Below are positions 39,004-47,871 of a DNA stretch of 64,000 nucleotides, piece after piece. Position numbers and translations under genes: made by a program. The notes under the pieces are model-generated. The model saw nothing but the letters and a program-made list of their open reading frames with translations. It did no database searches and was not told where the DNA came from. Origin of the DNA: Pseudomonas sediminis (GTDB lineage: Bacteria; Pseudomonadota; Gammaproteobacteria; Pseudomonadales; Pseudomonadaceae); the NCBI RefSeq assembly GCF_039555755.1, contig NZ_CP154631.1, positions 1-64,000 on the forward strand, read 5' to 3'. Position 1 is the stretch's first letter. The number at the start of each line of letters is the position of its first letter.

Positions 39004-39531
39004 ATGCCGCGTCGTTTATTCAAGCGCTACATGCCCAACCCCGACAGCATCAAGGGTAACAAGTCCCTGCGCTTTCTCGGCAAACTCATTCATGATCCCA
39101 ATCTCTGGCATCTCAACCGTCACTCGGTAGCTCGCGGCATGGCCATCGGCCTGTTCTGGGCGATGATCCCCATGCCAATGCAGATGCTGGCCGCCGCCGC
39201 AGTGGCCATCCCGTTGCGCGCCAACCTGCCAATTTCCATCGGCCTGGTGTGGCTGACCAATCCCATCACCATGCCACCGGTTTTCTATTGCACTTACAAA
39301 CTGGGCGCATGGATCATGCAGACACCGCCCGTGCGCATGCCGCAGACCCTAAGTCTAGAATGGATCACGGCCGAGGTAGCGGTGCTGTGGAAGCCGCTGT
39401 ACCTGGGCTCCTTCGTCGCGGGGATCATCCTCGCGATACTGGGCTACGTGCTGACCATGCTCTACTGGCGCTGGTGGGTACAGCGTAGCTGGCGCAAGCG
39501 TCAGGAAAAGCGCCGACTGGAGCGCCGCTGA
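39004..39531 (+). CDS. DUF2062 membrane protein
   Basis: The 175 aa protein has the DUF2062 pattern: IHDPNLWHLNRHSVARGMAIG, then three hydrophobic segments, with FWAMIPMPMQMLAAA and LTNPITMPPVFY. The function of the family is unknown. I start at the ATG at 39004; upstream in-frame residues overlap comEC. It is followed by a terminator and faces the lol operon. Confidence 0.85.
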   Translation: MPRRLFKRYMPNPDSIKGNKSLRFLGKLIHDPNLWHLNRHSVARGMAIGLFWAMIPMPMQMLAAAAVAIPLRANLPISIGLVWLTNPITMPPVFYCTYKLGAWIMQTPPVRMPQTLSLEWITAEVAVLWKPLYLGSFVAGIILAILGYVLTMLYWRWWVQRSWRKRQEKRRLERR

Positions 39532-39536
39532 AAAAG

Positions 39537-39564
39537 AAAAAGCCGTCTAAGTTGACGGCTTTTT
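39537..39564. terminator. Terminator between the DUF2062 gene and lolE
   Basis: AAAAAGCCGTC (39537-39547), a 6-nt loop, and GACGGCTTTTT (39554-39564). It is placed between convergent genes, with T-tracts in both directions. Confidence 0.85.
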
Positions 39565-39569
39565 CGTTC

Positions 39570-40814
39570 TTACTCGTAGCGCAGCGCCTCGGCCGGCTGC
39601 ACCTGCGCCGCCCGCCATGAGGGGTAGAGCGTGGCAAGGAAGCTCAGGATCAGCGCCGCCGAACAGATCAGCGCCACATCCAGCCACTGCAGATCCGATG
39701 GCAGGCTGCTGATGAAGTACACGTCGGAACTCATCACCTGCTGCCCGGCGAACGACTCCAGCCAAGCCACCAGCGCGCTGACATTGAGCGCCGCCAACAC
39801 ACCCAACACCGTACCAATCAGCGTACCGACCAGGCCGATCACCGAGCCTTGAACCATGAAAATCGCCATGATCTGCCGTGGCGTAGCGCCCAGGGTACGC
39901 AGGATGGCGATGTCACCGCTCTTATCGGCGACCACCATGATCAGCGTGGCGATGATGTTGAACGCTGCCACCGCGACGATCAGCAGGAGCAGCAGACCGA
40001 TCATGGTCTTCTCCATCTTCATCGCGCTGAACAGGCTGCCCTGGGTGTGGGTCCAGTCATCGGTGCGGTAACCGTCGCCCAGTTCGGCGACCAGCGCTTT
40101 GGATACCTGCGGTGCCTGGTAGAGGTCTTTCAGCGCCAGGCGAATGCCCGGCACCGTGCCTTCCGGCAAGCGCTGCATGGCAGCGGCGTCGACGACGTTG
40201 ATCAGGGCCAGCGAGCTGTCCAGCTCGGCACCGACCTTGAACACCGCCGCCACGTTCAAGCGCTGCATGCGCGGCGTGACGCCACCAGGCGCGCTGCTCA
40301 GCTCAGGGATGATCAGCGTCAGCTTGTCGCCCACCTGCAGGCCGAAACGACGCGCGGTGATATCACCGATCACCACGCCGAATTCACCGGGCTGCAAATT
40401 GTTCAGGCTGCCCTGGCGGATGTGCTCGGGCAGGATCGATACCTTACCCTCTTCTGCCGGATCGATGCCGTGAATCTGGATCGGCTGCATCAGCCCGCGA
40501 TGCGAAAGCATGCCCTCCAGCTCGGCATAGGGTGCCGCCGCCTGCACCTGCGGATTGGCCATGGCCTTGTCCGCCAGGGCGCGCCAGTCGGCAACTGGCT
40601 CGGCTCCGTAGAGCATGGCGTGCGGCACCATGCCGAGAATGCGCGAGCTCATTTCCTTCTGGAAACCGTTCATCACCGACAGCACCACGATCATCGCCAG
40701 CACACCGAGCGCCAGGCCGATCATCGAAGTCAGCGAAATGAAGGAGATGAAATGGTTGCGGCGCTTGGCCCGTGTGTAGCGAGCGCCGATGAAGATACTC
40801 AGCGGACGAAACAT
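39570..40814 (-). CDS. lolE: LolE-type lipoprotein-releasing ABC permease
   Basis: The 414 aa protein has an N-terminal transmembrane helix (residues 25-50), a large periplasmic domain and three C-terminal helices, with the FtsX-like block [20 protein letters not shown]. With LolC and LolD it extracts lipoproteins from the inner membrane for LolA. The LolE/LolC naming follows gene order (C-D-E). The ATG overlaps the lolD stop by 1 nt. Confidence 0.92.
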   Translation of the reverse strand: MFRPLSIFIGARYTRAKRRNHFISFISLTSMIGLALGVLAMIVVLSVMNGFQKEMSSRILGMVPHAMLYGAEPVADWRALADKAMANPQVQAAAPYAELEGMLSHRGLMQPIQIHGIDPAEEGKVSILPEHIRQGSLNNLQPGEFGVVIGDITARRFGLQVGDKLTLIIPELSSAPGGVTPRMQRLNVAAVFKVGAELDSSLALINVVDAAAMQRLPEGTVPGIRLALKDLYQAPQVSKALVAELGDGYRTDDWTHTQGSLFSAMKMEKTMIGLLLLLIVAVAAFNIIATLIMVVADKSGDIAILRTLGATPRQIMAIFMVQGSVIGLVGTLIGTVLGVLAALNVSALVAWLESFAGQQVMSSDVYFISSLPSDLQWLDVALICSAALILSFLATLYPSWRAAQVQPAEALRYE

Positions 40815-41527
40815 CAGAGGGTCACCAGCTTGCCGTCCTGCAGGCTGAGCACGCGATCCATCTGGCGGGCCAGCTGCATATCGTGGGTCACCACCAGAAA
40901 CGCGGTGTTGGAATCGCGGCTAAGCTCGCGCATCAGCTCCTGAATGCCTTCGGCGGTATGCTGATCGAGGTTGCCGGTCGGCTCATCGAGCAACACCAGC
41001 CCTGGGCGGTTGACCAGGGCACGGGCAATCGCCACACGCTGACGTTCGCCGCCGGACAGCTCTGACGGCTTGTGATTCAGGCGATGCCCCAGGCCTACCC
41101 GCTCCAGCAAGGCTGTCGCGCGCTGACGCGCCTCGGCGATCGACGTCTTGCCGATCAGCAGCGGCATGCAGACGTTCTCTAGCGCGGTGAACTCGGCCAG
41201 CAGGTGGTGAAACTGGTAGACGAAGCCCAGCGCGCGGTTGCGCAGCAGACCCCGAGCGGTCTCGCTCAGCGCCGAGAGTTGCTCGCCGGCCAGCCAGACG
41301 CTGCCCTCGCTGGGCGTATCCAGGCCGCCGAGCATGTTCAAAAGGGTGCTCTTGCCGGAACCGGAGCTGCCGACGATGGCCACACGTTCACCGGGAAAGA
41401 GTTCCAGCTCGAGGCCATCGAGCACCACCACAGACTCGGGACCCTCGTCGTAACGCTTGCTCAGGTTGCGACAGCTGAGCACGGCATTGTGCTGTTTCAT
41501 GGCGTTCTGGTTCATGGACTCACTCAT
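40814..41527 (-). CDS. lolD: LolD, ATPase of the lipoprotein-releasing transporter
   Basis: The 237 aa ABC ATPase has Walker [10 protein letters not shown] near residue 52, the [15 protein letters not shown] signature near 153 and Walker [12 protein letters not shown] near 175. It powers LolCE. Three in-frame ATGs (41527, 41515, 41500) compete; the first overlaps the lolC stop by 8 nt and I keep it provisionally. The protein may really start at the third, since P. aeruginosa LolD is about 227 aa. Confidence 0.93.
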   Translation of the reverse strand: MSESMNQNAMKQHNAVLSCRNLSKRYDEGPESVVVLDGLELELFPGERVAIVGSSGSGKSTLLNMLGGLDTPSEGSVWLAGEQLSALSETARGLLRNRALGFVYQFHHLLAEFTALENVCMPLLIGKTSIAEARQRATALLERVGLGHRLNHKPSELSGGERQRVAIARALVNRPGLVLLDEPTGNLDQHTAEGIQELMRELSRDSNTAFLVVTHDMQLARQMDRVLSLQDGKLVTL

Positions 41528-42767
41528 AGCGCAGGGCCTCGGCCGGCTGGGTACGCGCAGCGCGCCAGGCTGGATACAGGGTGGCGAAGAAGCTCAGCAG
41601 CAACGCCGCGGTACAGACCATCACCACGTCGGCGCTCTGCAGTTGCGAGGGCAGGTAATCGATGAAGTAGACATCGGCATTGAGAAACTTGATGCCCAGC
41701 AGACGTTCGATGCCGGCGATCAGGCTGCTGATGTTCAGCGCCGCAAGAATGCCCAGCAGCGCGCCGATGACGGTGCCGACCACGCCGATCACGGTGCCCT
41801 GGACCATGAAGATGGCCATGATCTGCCGCGGCGTGGCGCCGAGGGTACGCAGGATGGCGATGTCGCCCTTCTTGTCGGTCACCACCATCACCAACGTGGA
41901 GATGATGTTGAATGCCGCCACCGCGACGATCAGCAGCAGGAGTAGGCCGATCATGGTCTTCTCCATGCGAATAGCCTGGTACAGGTTGCCGTGGGTACGG
42001 GTCCAGTCGCGGGCATAGAAATCGCCGTCGAGGGTCTGAGCGATCTCCCAGGCACTGCGCGGTGCCTGGAACAGATCATCGAACTTCAGCCGCAGGCCCT
42101 GCACCTGATCGGGCTTCCAGCGCTGCAGGCGCGCCAGGTCGCTGATATTGGCCAGGGCCAAGGCACCGTCGATCTCACCGGCGCCGACATGGAAAATACC
42201 GGTGACGGTGAAGCGCTTCAGGCGCGGGAACATGCCCGCCGGGGTCACGGTGACCTCGGGCGCGACGAAGGTGACCTTGTCACCGAGCTTGAGACCCAGC
42301 TTGGCTGCTGCCTTGTCGCCAATGACCATGGCGAAATCGCCCGGCTGCAAACTGTCGAGACTGCCCTGCTGGAAGAAGCCGTCGATGATCGACACCTTGC
42401 GTTCCTGCTCGGGATCGATGGCATTGATCAGCACCTTCTGCACCTTGCCGTCGTTCGTCAGCAAGCCCTGCATCTGCGTGAAGGGGGCCAGCGCCTCGAC
42501 GCGCGGATGGCGCTCCACCTGGCGCGCCAGGGCCTGCCAGTCACTGACCGGGGTCGGCGACTCGACCGTGGCGTGAGGAATCATCCCCAAGACGCGCGTG
42601 CGCATCTCGTGGTCGAAACCGTTCATGACCGACAGCACCAGGATCATCACCATCACCCCCAGGGTGAGGCCGAGCATGGACGTCAGCGAAATGAAGGAAA
42701 CGAAATGGTTGCGGCGCTTGGCTCGCGTGTAGCGCGTACCGATGAATACGAACAGAGGTCTGAACAT
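41520..42767 (-). CDS. lolC: LolC-type lipoprotein-releasing ABC permease
   Basis: The 415 aa protein is a close paralogue of LolE: the same MFRPL...[13 protein letters not shown] opening and an almost identical C-terminal block around [20 protein letters not shown]. In E. coli LolC recruits LolA through a periplasmic hook. It is the first gene of lolC-lolD-lolE. Confidence 0.92.
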   Translation of the reverse strand: MFRPLFVFIGTRYTRAKRRNHFVSFISLTSMLGLTLGVMVMILVLSVMNGFDHEMRTRVLGMIPHATVESPTPVSDWQALARQVERHPRVEALAPFTQMQGLLTNDGKVQKVLINAIDPEQERKVSIIDGFFQQGSLDSLQPGDFAMVIGDKAAAKLGLKLGDKVTFVAPEVTVTPAGMFPRLKRFTVTGIFHVGAGEIDGALALANISDLARLQRWKPDQVQGLRLKFDDLFQAPRSAWEIAQTLDGDFYARDWTRTHGNLYQAIRMEKTMIGLLLLLIVAVAAFNIISTLVMVVTDKKGDIAILRTLGATPRQIMAIFMVQGTVIGVVGTVIGALLGILAALNISSLIAGIERLLGIKFLNADVYFIDYLPSQLQSADVVMVCTAALLLSFFATLYPAWRAARTQPAEALRYE

Positions 42768-43045
42768 GTCGGAGAGATTCGGGGGAAAGAAAAACGTCCA
42801 TGTGGCGGGGCCAGATCAGCGGCCTTACACTCAGAAGCAACTCGAAGTCGGCTGCGTAACGGGCCTGCTGCGTTAAAAACACTTGGAAAGCCGCTTATGG
42901 CTGGTGCGCTTCAGTGTGGCCCCGAAGGAACGAGCGAAGCGAGCAATGCTCGTTTACCATTCGTAACCGACGCTTGCCTGGCACGCATCCAGCTCGCGAG
43001 ACTTTCAACAGGGTCTTCGACCACCACCGCTTTCATGGGTTCGCC
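42768..43045. other. Gap between divergent lolC and PilZ-domain gene, with a hairpin
   Basis: These 278 bases must hold the promoters of both genes. A hairpin AACGAGC (42929-42935) / GCTCGTT (42948-42954) is visible, and CTGCGTTAAAAAC near 42870 resembles CTGCGTTGAAAAC in the palindromic repeat at 25.5 kb. I see no gene. I could not pick a clear promoter. Confidence 0.35.
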
Positions 43046-43612
43046 ATGTCGACTAACGATGTAGATGATCGCCGCGAATACTATCGTATCGACGATACGA
43101 TCGCACTGGAATTCAGCCTGCTGTCGGGGGCCGAAGCCCATGCCAGCGACGCGCTTCACGATCCATCGCCGCTGTTCAACCTGCTCAGCGACCTGCACCT
43201 GATGGACTTCGAATCCCAGCATCTGCTGCGTCATATCACTGAACGCGACCGCACCCTGGCCAACTACCTGAAGGTGATCAACAAACGCATCGACCTGCTC
43301 GGCCAGGCTGTGGCGCAAAGCCTGCTACGCGACATCGGCGCACCACGCCAGGTATCGCTGTCCGAAGGCGGTATCAGCTTCAATAACGCCCAGCCCGTGG
43401 CGCCGGGTAGCCATCTGGCGATCAAGATGGTGCTGATGCCACAAGCACTCGGCCTCCTGCTGCGTGGTCAGGTGGTGCACTGCAGCCAACGCGCGGACGG
43501 CCAATTCGAGATCGGCACCGAGTTCGAAGCGTTGACCGACGCACAGCGCCAGCTACTGGCTCGGCATATCCTGCAGAAGCAGGCTCTGGAGCGTCGCCAA
43601 GCCCGCGAATGA
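43046..43612 (+). CDS. PilZ-domain protein, possible c-di-GMP receptor
   Basis: The 188 aa protein opens with DRREYYRIDD, which contains the RxxxR half of a c-di-GMP site, and has a PilZ beta-barrel segment near residue 110 (VSLSEGGISFNNAQP), matching (D/N)xSxxG except that the first residue is Val. The middle is helical. It could bind c-di-GMP, perhaps weakly. It is not the pilus protein PilZ. I start at the ATG at 43046 because the PilZ motif begins there. The partner is unknown. Confidence 0.8.
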   Translation: MSTNDVDDRREYYRIDDTIALEFSLLSGAEAHASDALHDPSPLFNLLSDLHLMDFESQHLLRHITERDRTLANYLKVINKRIDLLGQAVAQSLLRDIGAPRQVSLSEGGISFNNAQPVAPGSHLAIKMVLMPQALGLLLRGQVVHCSQRADGQFEIGTEFEALTDAQRQLLARHILQKQALERRQARE

Positions 43613-43631
43613 CACTCGCCAAGGAACCGCC

Positions 43632-43940
43632 ATGTATCGTCTCGCACTGCTTCTCACCCTACTCGCCCCTACTGCCCTGTTGGCCGACACCCTGACCATT
43701 CCCGTGGGCGACCAGGGCGCCGACCTCGACGCCAGCAACCTGCCGCACAAAGGACAGTCCAAGCGTGCGGTGCTGGAGCGCTTCGGCCTGGCCGATGAAG
43801 AGCACAAGCCTGTCGGCCAGCCGCCGATCACGCGCTGGGATTACCGCGAATTCAGCGTCTATTTCGAATACGATCACGTGATCAACAGCGTGCGCCATCA
43901 CCAGCCGCGCCACCTCGACACCGTCAAGGAGCAACAGTGA
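43632..43940 (+). CDS. Small secreted protein of unknown function
   Basis: The 102 aa protein has a signal peptide (MYRLALLLTLLAPTALLA-DT) and a mature part of about 84 residues with KRAVLERFG and PITRWDYREFSVYFEYDHVI. The last stretch looks like the core of SmpA/BamE-type or small beta-sheet domains, but I do not recognise the family. Its stop overlaps the GTG of the phosphodiesterase gene by 4 nt, so the two are coupled. It probably works in the periplasm. Confidence 0.75.
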   Translation: MYRLALLLTLLAPTALLADTLTIPVGDQGADLDASNLPHKGQSKRAVLERFGLADEEHKPVGQPPITRWDYREFSVYFEYDHVINSVRHHQPRHLDTVKEQQ

Positions 43941-44656
43941 CTCTCATTTATGGCCATCGCGGCGCCAAGGGCGAAGCCCCGGAAAATACCCTGACCAGCT
44001 TCCAGCGCTGCCTGGAGCATGGCGTCAATCGTTGCGAGCTAGACCTACACCTGTCACGCGACGGTGAGCTGATGGTGATCCACGACCCAACCTTGAAGCG
44101 CACCACGGGCCTGCGCGGCAAGGTGGTCGAGCACGATGCTGCCGAGCTGATCAAGTACGACGCGCGCAAGGGCGGCCCTGGCTGGGTGCGCCCCTGCCCG
44201 ATTCCGCGCTTGGAGGAACTGTTCGAGCAGTGTACGTTCGAGCATTGGCAGCTGGAGGTGAAAAGCGCCTCCAAGGTCCGCGCCGCACGCACCGTGCTGG
44301 CCATCTCGGAACTCGTCGAGCGCTTCGGCCTGCGCGAGCAGATCACCATCACCTCCAGCTCACGCGAGGTACTCAAGGCCGCACGTGAACTGACTCCGCA
44401 GTTGCAGCTGGGCCTGGTTGCCGAGTACGCCTGGCTCGACCCGCTGAAAGTCGCGGCGCATTACGGCTGCCATCTGCTGGCGCTGAACTGGACGCTGTGC
44501 ACCCCGGAGCGCCTGCTCAAGGCGCAGAAGCAGGGGCTGCACGTGTCGGTATGGACGGTCAACGAGCCGGCGCTGATGCGCCGTCTGGCCGACTTCGGCG
44601 CCGACAGCATCATCACCGACTTTCCAGGCCTGGCGGTACAGACGCTACGCGGCTGA
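43937..44656 (+). CDS. Glycerophosphodiester phosphodiesterase family protein
   Basis: The 239 aa TIM-barrel protein has HRGAKGEAPENTL (His-Arg and Glu-Asn metal/substrate residues) near residue 7 and ELDLHLSRDGELMVIHDPTL near residue 33. There is no signal peptide, so it is cytoplasmic, like UgpQ. It would hydrolyse glycerophosphodiesters from membrane lipid turnover. The start is GTG. No terminator is visible right after it. Confidence 0.88.
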   Translation: MTLIYGHRGAKGEAPENTLTSFQRCLEHGVNRCELDLHLSRDGELMVIHDPTLKRTTGLRGKVVEHDAAELIKYDARKGGPGWVRPCPIPRLEELFEQCTFEHWQLEVKSASKVRAARTVLAISELVERFGLREQITITSSSREVLKAARELTPQLQLGLVAEYAWLDPLKVAAHYGCHLLALNWTLCTPERLLKAQKQGLHVSVWTVNEPALMRRLADFGADSIITDFPGLAVQTLRG

Positions 44657-45224
44657 TGACGCAGGACAGAGAATGCCGAGCCCGGCAAGCCTCTTGTCCT
44701 GCAGGGCGAATGGCGAGCCCCGAACATGATCCCGGAGACCATGGCTCCGGTGCTCGCCGTGCCTGTCAGGAAATGCAAATACCACTTAACGCAACCTGAA
44801 CAACATTCGATCAGGCGGTTGCCAGGCGCTACCTGGGGAACTACCATTGCGCCCGTCCAAATCTTGGAGTTCTTGCTGTGGAAGGTCCCAGTAGTCGATC
44901 TCGTATCGATGAAACACAGGCAAGGTAATCGCGGGCTCTTCTTCTCGCCACTGCCTTGCCAATCTGGCAGGTAGTGGTATCAAACGACCTTACGTCGGTC
45001 GCGCCTTACTACTCCCCATATAAATCCGGTCTGTTGCCATAAACAGTGGCAGCCACTTCACGGCTGCGCGCTTTTAGGCGCCAGCCTTGGGAGACGTTTC
45101 GACTGTTTCGCGCCGGACTCATCGTCTGCGGCCGCGCGCCATTGTGTGGGCTTTCTTGATAAGAATTTTTCGCGCCTCGGGTGTTCAGCCCCCTTGGTAT
45201 TTCATCAACCTGCTGGAGACATTC
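44657..45224. other. Gene-poor region between the phosphodiesterase and the mgtE leader ORF
   Basis: In these 568 bases I find no convincing protein gene. A 65-codon reverse frame (44786-44983) with a TTG start and AAGG upstream is rich in rare codons and doubtful. A hairpin GCAGCC (45049-45054) / GGCTGC (45062-45067) lies near TTTT (45072-45075), and several GC-rich self-complementary segments follow up to 45150. The 3' part is most likely the transcribed leader of mgtE. Confidence 0.45.
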
Positions 45225-45317
45225 ATGGACCCTGACCCGAGTCGATCTTACCGTTTGAACATCAATTTCTTCACCCCGTTATCAGCCTGTGGCTGCCGGG
45301 GCTTGTCCATGGTCTGA
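45225..45317 (+). CDS. Putative mgtE leader peptide (MDPDPS...), Mg2+-responsive candidate
   Basis: This 30-codon ORF begins ATG GAC CCT GAC CCG, with GGAG 6 nt upstream (45215-45218). It ends 50 nt before the mgtE ATG. The opening Met-Asp-Pro-Asp-Pro is like the enterobacterial mgtA leader peptide MgtL (MEPDPTPLP). Such acidic-residue/proline starts destabilise ribosomes at low Mg2+, and this controls mgtA. The same logic here would tie leader translation to mgtE expression. The later part (NINFFTPLSACGCRGLSMV) shows no family match. Function is inferred from sequence and position only. Confidence 0.6.
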   Translation: MDPDPSRSYRLNINFFTPLSACGCRGLSMV

Positions 45318-45367
45318 CAGATCGGGCATGCCTGCGGCCGTCATGAAGGCCTGAAAGGAATATGCCC

Positions 45368-46753
45368 ATGAATCGCGAAGACCTGCTGTTTTCTGTTCGT
45401 ACCCTGGCTCGCTCGCTCGATGCGGCGAGCTTTGCCAGCCTTGTAAAGCACACCCACTCTTCCGACCTGGTAGAGGTACTCGATATCCTCACCACGGAGG
45501 AAACAGTATCCCTACTGTTGACCCTGGCCCCGCCTGCCCGGGCAGAACTGTTCGCCCATCTCCCCGAGAAACGCCAGGACGCCCTGCTGCGTGCGATGCC
45601 GCGCGAGGCCGTGGTCGAGTTGTTTGAGCACATGCCGTCCGACGACCGAGCCGATCTCTATAACCGCCTGAGCGAGGATGCCAAGGAAAAGCTTCTGCCT
45701 GCGCTGGCCAAGGTCGAGCGCGATGACATCATCAAGCTGGCGGCTTATCCGGAGGGAACTGTCGGATCGGTAACAACCTCGGATTACGTCCATGTCTCGC
45801 CCGAGATGACGGTGACCGGCGCGCTGGACCATATTCGCGCGACCGCCCCCGACAAGGAGACCATCTATGTCATCTATGTACTGGACCAGGAGCACCGGCT
45901 CAGTGGCACCGTGTCACTGCGCGATCTGGTGCTGGCGGATGCGAACGCGACCATCGGCGAAATCATGCGCAGCAGTCCAGTGTTTGCACGAGCCCAGTGG
46001 CCTCGCGAGCAGGCTGCAGAACTGATTCGTCGTTACGATCTGCTGGCACTGCCGGTGATCAACGGTGGTGAACGCATGATCGGCATCGTCACGGTCGATG
46101 ATGCGATGGATATCGAGAAGGAGCAGGACGCTACCCAGCTCGCCCGTTTCGGCGGCACTGCCACATTGGGCGGACCTGATCTGGATGTGATCGCGTCCCC
46201 GTTCAAGCAGATGTTTACCGTACGCGTGTTCTGGCTGGCGATCCTGACTTTCTTCGGCATTCTGACCAGCACCTTCGTCGCTGCGCAGGAGGAAATCCTG
46301 ACTCAGGTGATCGTACTGGCGGCCTTTATCGCGCCGATCGTGGACATGGGCGGCAACACCGGCAGCCAGTCGGCCACCTTGGTAATTCGTGCGATGGCCC
46401 TCGGCGAGCTCAAGCTCCAGTGGCGTGACGTGTGGTTCATCATCAAACGTGAACTGCCCGTGGCGGCAGCGCTGGGTGTGGCAATCGCGGTGCTCGAAGT
46501 GATACTGGCGTTCTTCGCCAAAGGCGTCGGCTTCGATGTGCTGATGGTAGTCGGCTTGAGCATGCTGGTATGCACCGTGCTCGGCGGCATCATCGGTGCA
46601 CTGCTGCCGTTCCTCGCTCGACGCATCGGCACCGATCCCGCCACGCTGTCCTCACCACTGATCACCTCGATCATGGACCTGCTGGGCGTGTTCATCTACT
46701 TCGGCTTTGCCTATGCCTTCCTGGGCGACCTGCTGAGCCAGGCAGCGGCCTGA
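45368..46753 (+). CDS. mgtE: MgtE magnesium transporter
   Basis: The 461 aa protein has the MgtE N domain (residues 20-130, HLPEKRQDALLRAMP), paired CBS domains (135-255) that act as the Mg2+ gate, and five C-terminal helices from about 280. The selectivity block FIAPIVDMGGNTGSQSAT is near residue 320. It lets Mg2+ in when cytosolic Mg2+ is low. I start at the ATG at 45368 because AGGA lies 8 nt upstream; the ATG at 45362 is only 2 nt from it. A long leader with a small ORF precedes it. Confidence 0.93.
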   Translation: MNREDLLFSVRTLARSLDAASFASLVKHTHSSDLVEVLDILTTEETVSLLLTLAPPARAELFAHLPEKRQDALLRAMPREAVVELFEHMPSDDRADLYNRLSEDAKEKLLPALAKVERDDIIKLAAYPEGTVGSVTTSDYVHVSPEMTVTGALDHIRATAPDKETIYVIYVLDQEHRLSGTVSLRDLVLADANATIGEIMRSSPVFARAQWPREQAAELIRRYDLLALPVINGGERMIGIVTVDDAMDIEKEQDATQLARFGGTATLGGPDLDVIASPFKQMFTVRVFWLAILTFFGILTSTFVAAQEEILTQVIVLAAFIAPIVDMGGNTGSQSATLVIRAMALGELKLQWRDVWFIIKRELPVAAALGVAIAVLEVILAFFAKGVGFDVLMVVGLSMLVCTVLGGIIGALLPFLARRIGTDPATLSSPLITSIMDLLGVFIYFGFAYAFLGDLLSQAAA

Positions 46754-46769
46754 TTGCACAATTGTGTCA

Positions 46770-46800
46770 CGAGGCCCAGCTAAGCTGGGCCTCGTTATTT
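46770..46800 (+). terminator. Terminator between mgtE and mgtC
   Basis: CGAGGCCCAGC (46770-46780), loop TAA, and GCTGGGCCTCG (46784-46794), followed by TTATTT. It would end or reduce transcription before mgtC, which starts 19 nt later. Confidence 0.75.
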
Positions 46801-46812
46801 AAGGGGGGTGCC

Positions 46813-47541
46813 ATGTATATCGCTCAACATATGGATCTGACAGCCTCACTCAATACCCTGGCGAGTCTGCTGACTGCGTTCCTGCTGGGAGCCGTGATTG
46901 GCCTGGAGCGTCAGTATCGTCAGCGCACGGCCGGCTTGCGTACCAACGTACTGGTTGCAGTCGGTGCCGCACTGTTCGTCGATATTGCCATGCGTTTTCA
47001 TGCCATCTACGGCGGCAGCCCAAGCCCTTTGCACGTGGTGGCCTATGTGGTTTCGGGCGTAGGTTTCCTGGGGGCCGGCGTGATTATGCGTGAGGAAGGC
47101 AATATCCGTGGAATCAACACCGCTGCGACACTGTGGGGCTCCGCCGCAGTGGGTGTCGCCGCAGGCACCGGCATGCTGGTAGAGGCCGTGCTGGGGACGC
47201 TGTTTGTGTTGTCGGCCAATACCTTGCTACGCCCCATAGTCAATGCCATCAACCGACAACCCCTCGATGTGGAGTCGGTAGAAGTAACCAATACGGTCTG
47301 TGTGATCGCGGACAAGGAACGTCAGAAGGCAATCATGATGGCGTTGGAGGCTACCCTGGAGAGTGGTCGCTACCCAGTACGTGACTTGGAAGTCAACGCC
47401 TTCGGCGAAGACGATGTGGAGATTGAAGCCACTCTCACCGTTACATCGGTCGATGGCGATGAGCTGGATGCGCTGATGCGTAAGTTGACGTCATTGCCGG
47501 GGGTACGACAGGCGTTCTGGAGTCCCAGCACCACCGGTTGA
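46813..47541 (+). CDS. mgtC: MgtC/SapB-family membrane protein
   Basis: The 242 aa protein has four to five N-terminal helices with the family signature GAVIGLERQYRQRTAGLRTN near residue 29, GVGFLGAGVIMREEGNIRG near 83 and NTAATLWGSAAVG. A soluble ACT-like C-terminal domain begins near residue 155. MgtC proteins aid growth at low Mg2+ and modulate ATP synthase or virulence; they are not proven Mg2+ carriers. AAGGGGGG precedes the ATG. The link with mgtE supports a magnesium role. Confidence 0.92.
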   Translation: MYIAQHMDLTASLNTLASLLTAFLLGAVIGLERQYRQRTAGLRTNVLVAVGAALFVDIAMRFHAIYGGSPSPLHVVAYVVSGVGFLGAGVIMREEGNIRGINTAATLWGSAAVGVAAGTGMLVEAVLGTLFVLSANTLLRPIVNAINRQPLDVESVEVTNTVCVIADKERQKAIMMALEATLESGRYPVRDLEVNAFGEDDVEIEATLTVTSVDGDELDALMRKLTSLPGVRQAFWSPSTTG

Positions 47542-47871
47542 GCCCCAGCAAGATCATATCTGTGCTGGCAGTGAGATGCGCCGTGCCACGAAAGCGCCCT
47601 GGCCAGCGTCAGGCCCAAGCAGAGCGCCCACGTCCTGGAACCGCCGCAGCAAGCGCGCATGAAATCCGATACCTGAAAACAGGTATCGGATTGTGCTGAC
47701 AACGCCCGCGTACACCAGGATCGAGGCTAATCCGACTCGTCTGAGCCACATAGCCGCTTTCAACTTTCTGCCGCCTGAGACGCTAGAAGCTCTCCCGATT
47801 CGGCCAGCGCCACTCGGAAGCCACTACCCAGCCTGTCTCTCCGACCGGCTCAGGCCGCCGGCCGGAGCCGC
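47542..47871. other. Gap between mgtC and sthA with a perfect hairpin
   Basis: The 330 bases hold AATCCGATACCTG (47663-47675), loop AAAA, and CAGGTATCGGATT (47680-47692), a perfect 13-bp stem. It lies between convergent genes. There is only TTT next to it on the minus strand, so it may be a weak sthA terminator. I see no gene. Confidence 0.5.

Noticed and set aside
39570..42767. LolC/LolE as a recent tandem duplication or assembly error
   Set aside because: The periplasmic domains are well diverged and lolD separates the two, as in the normal lolCDE operon.
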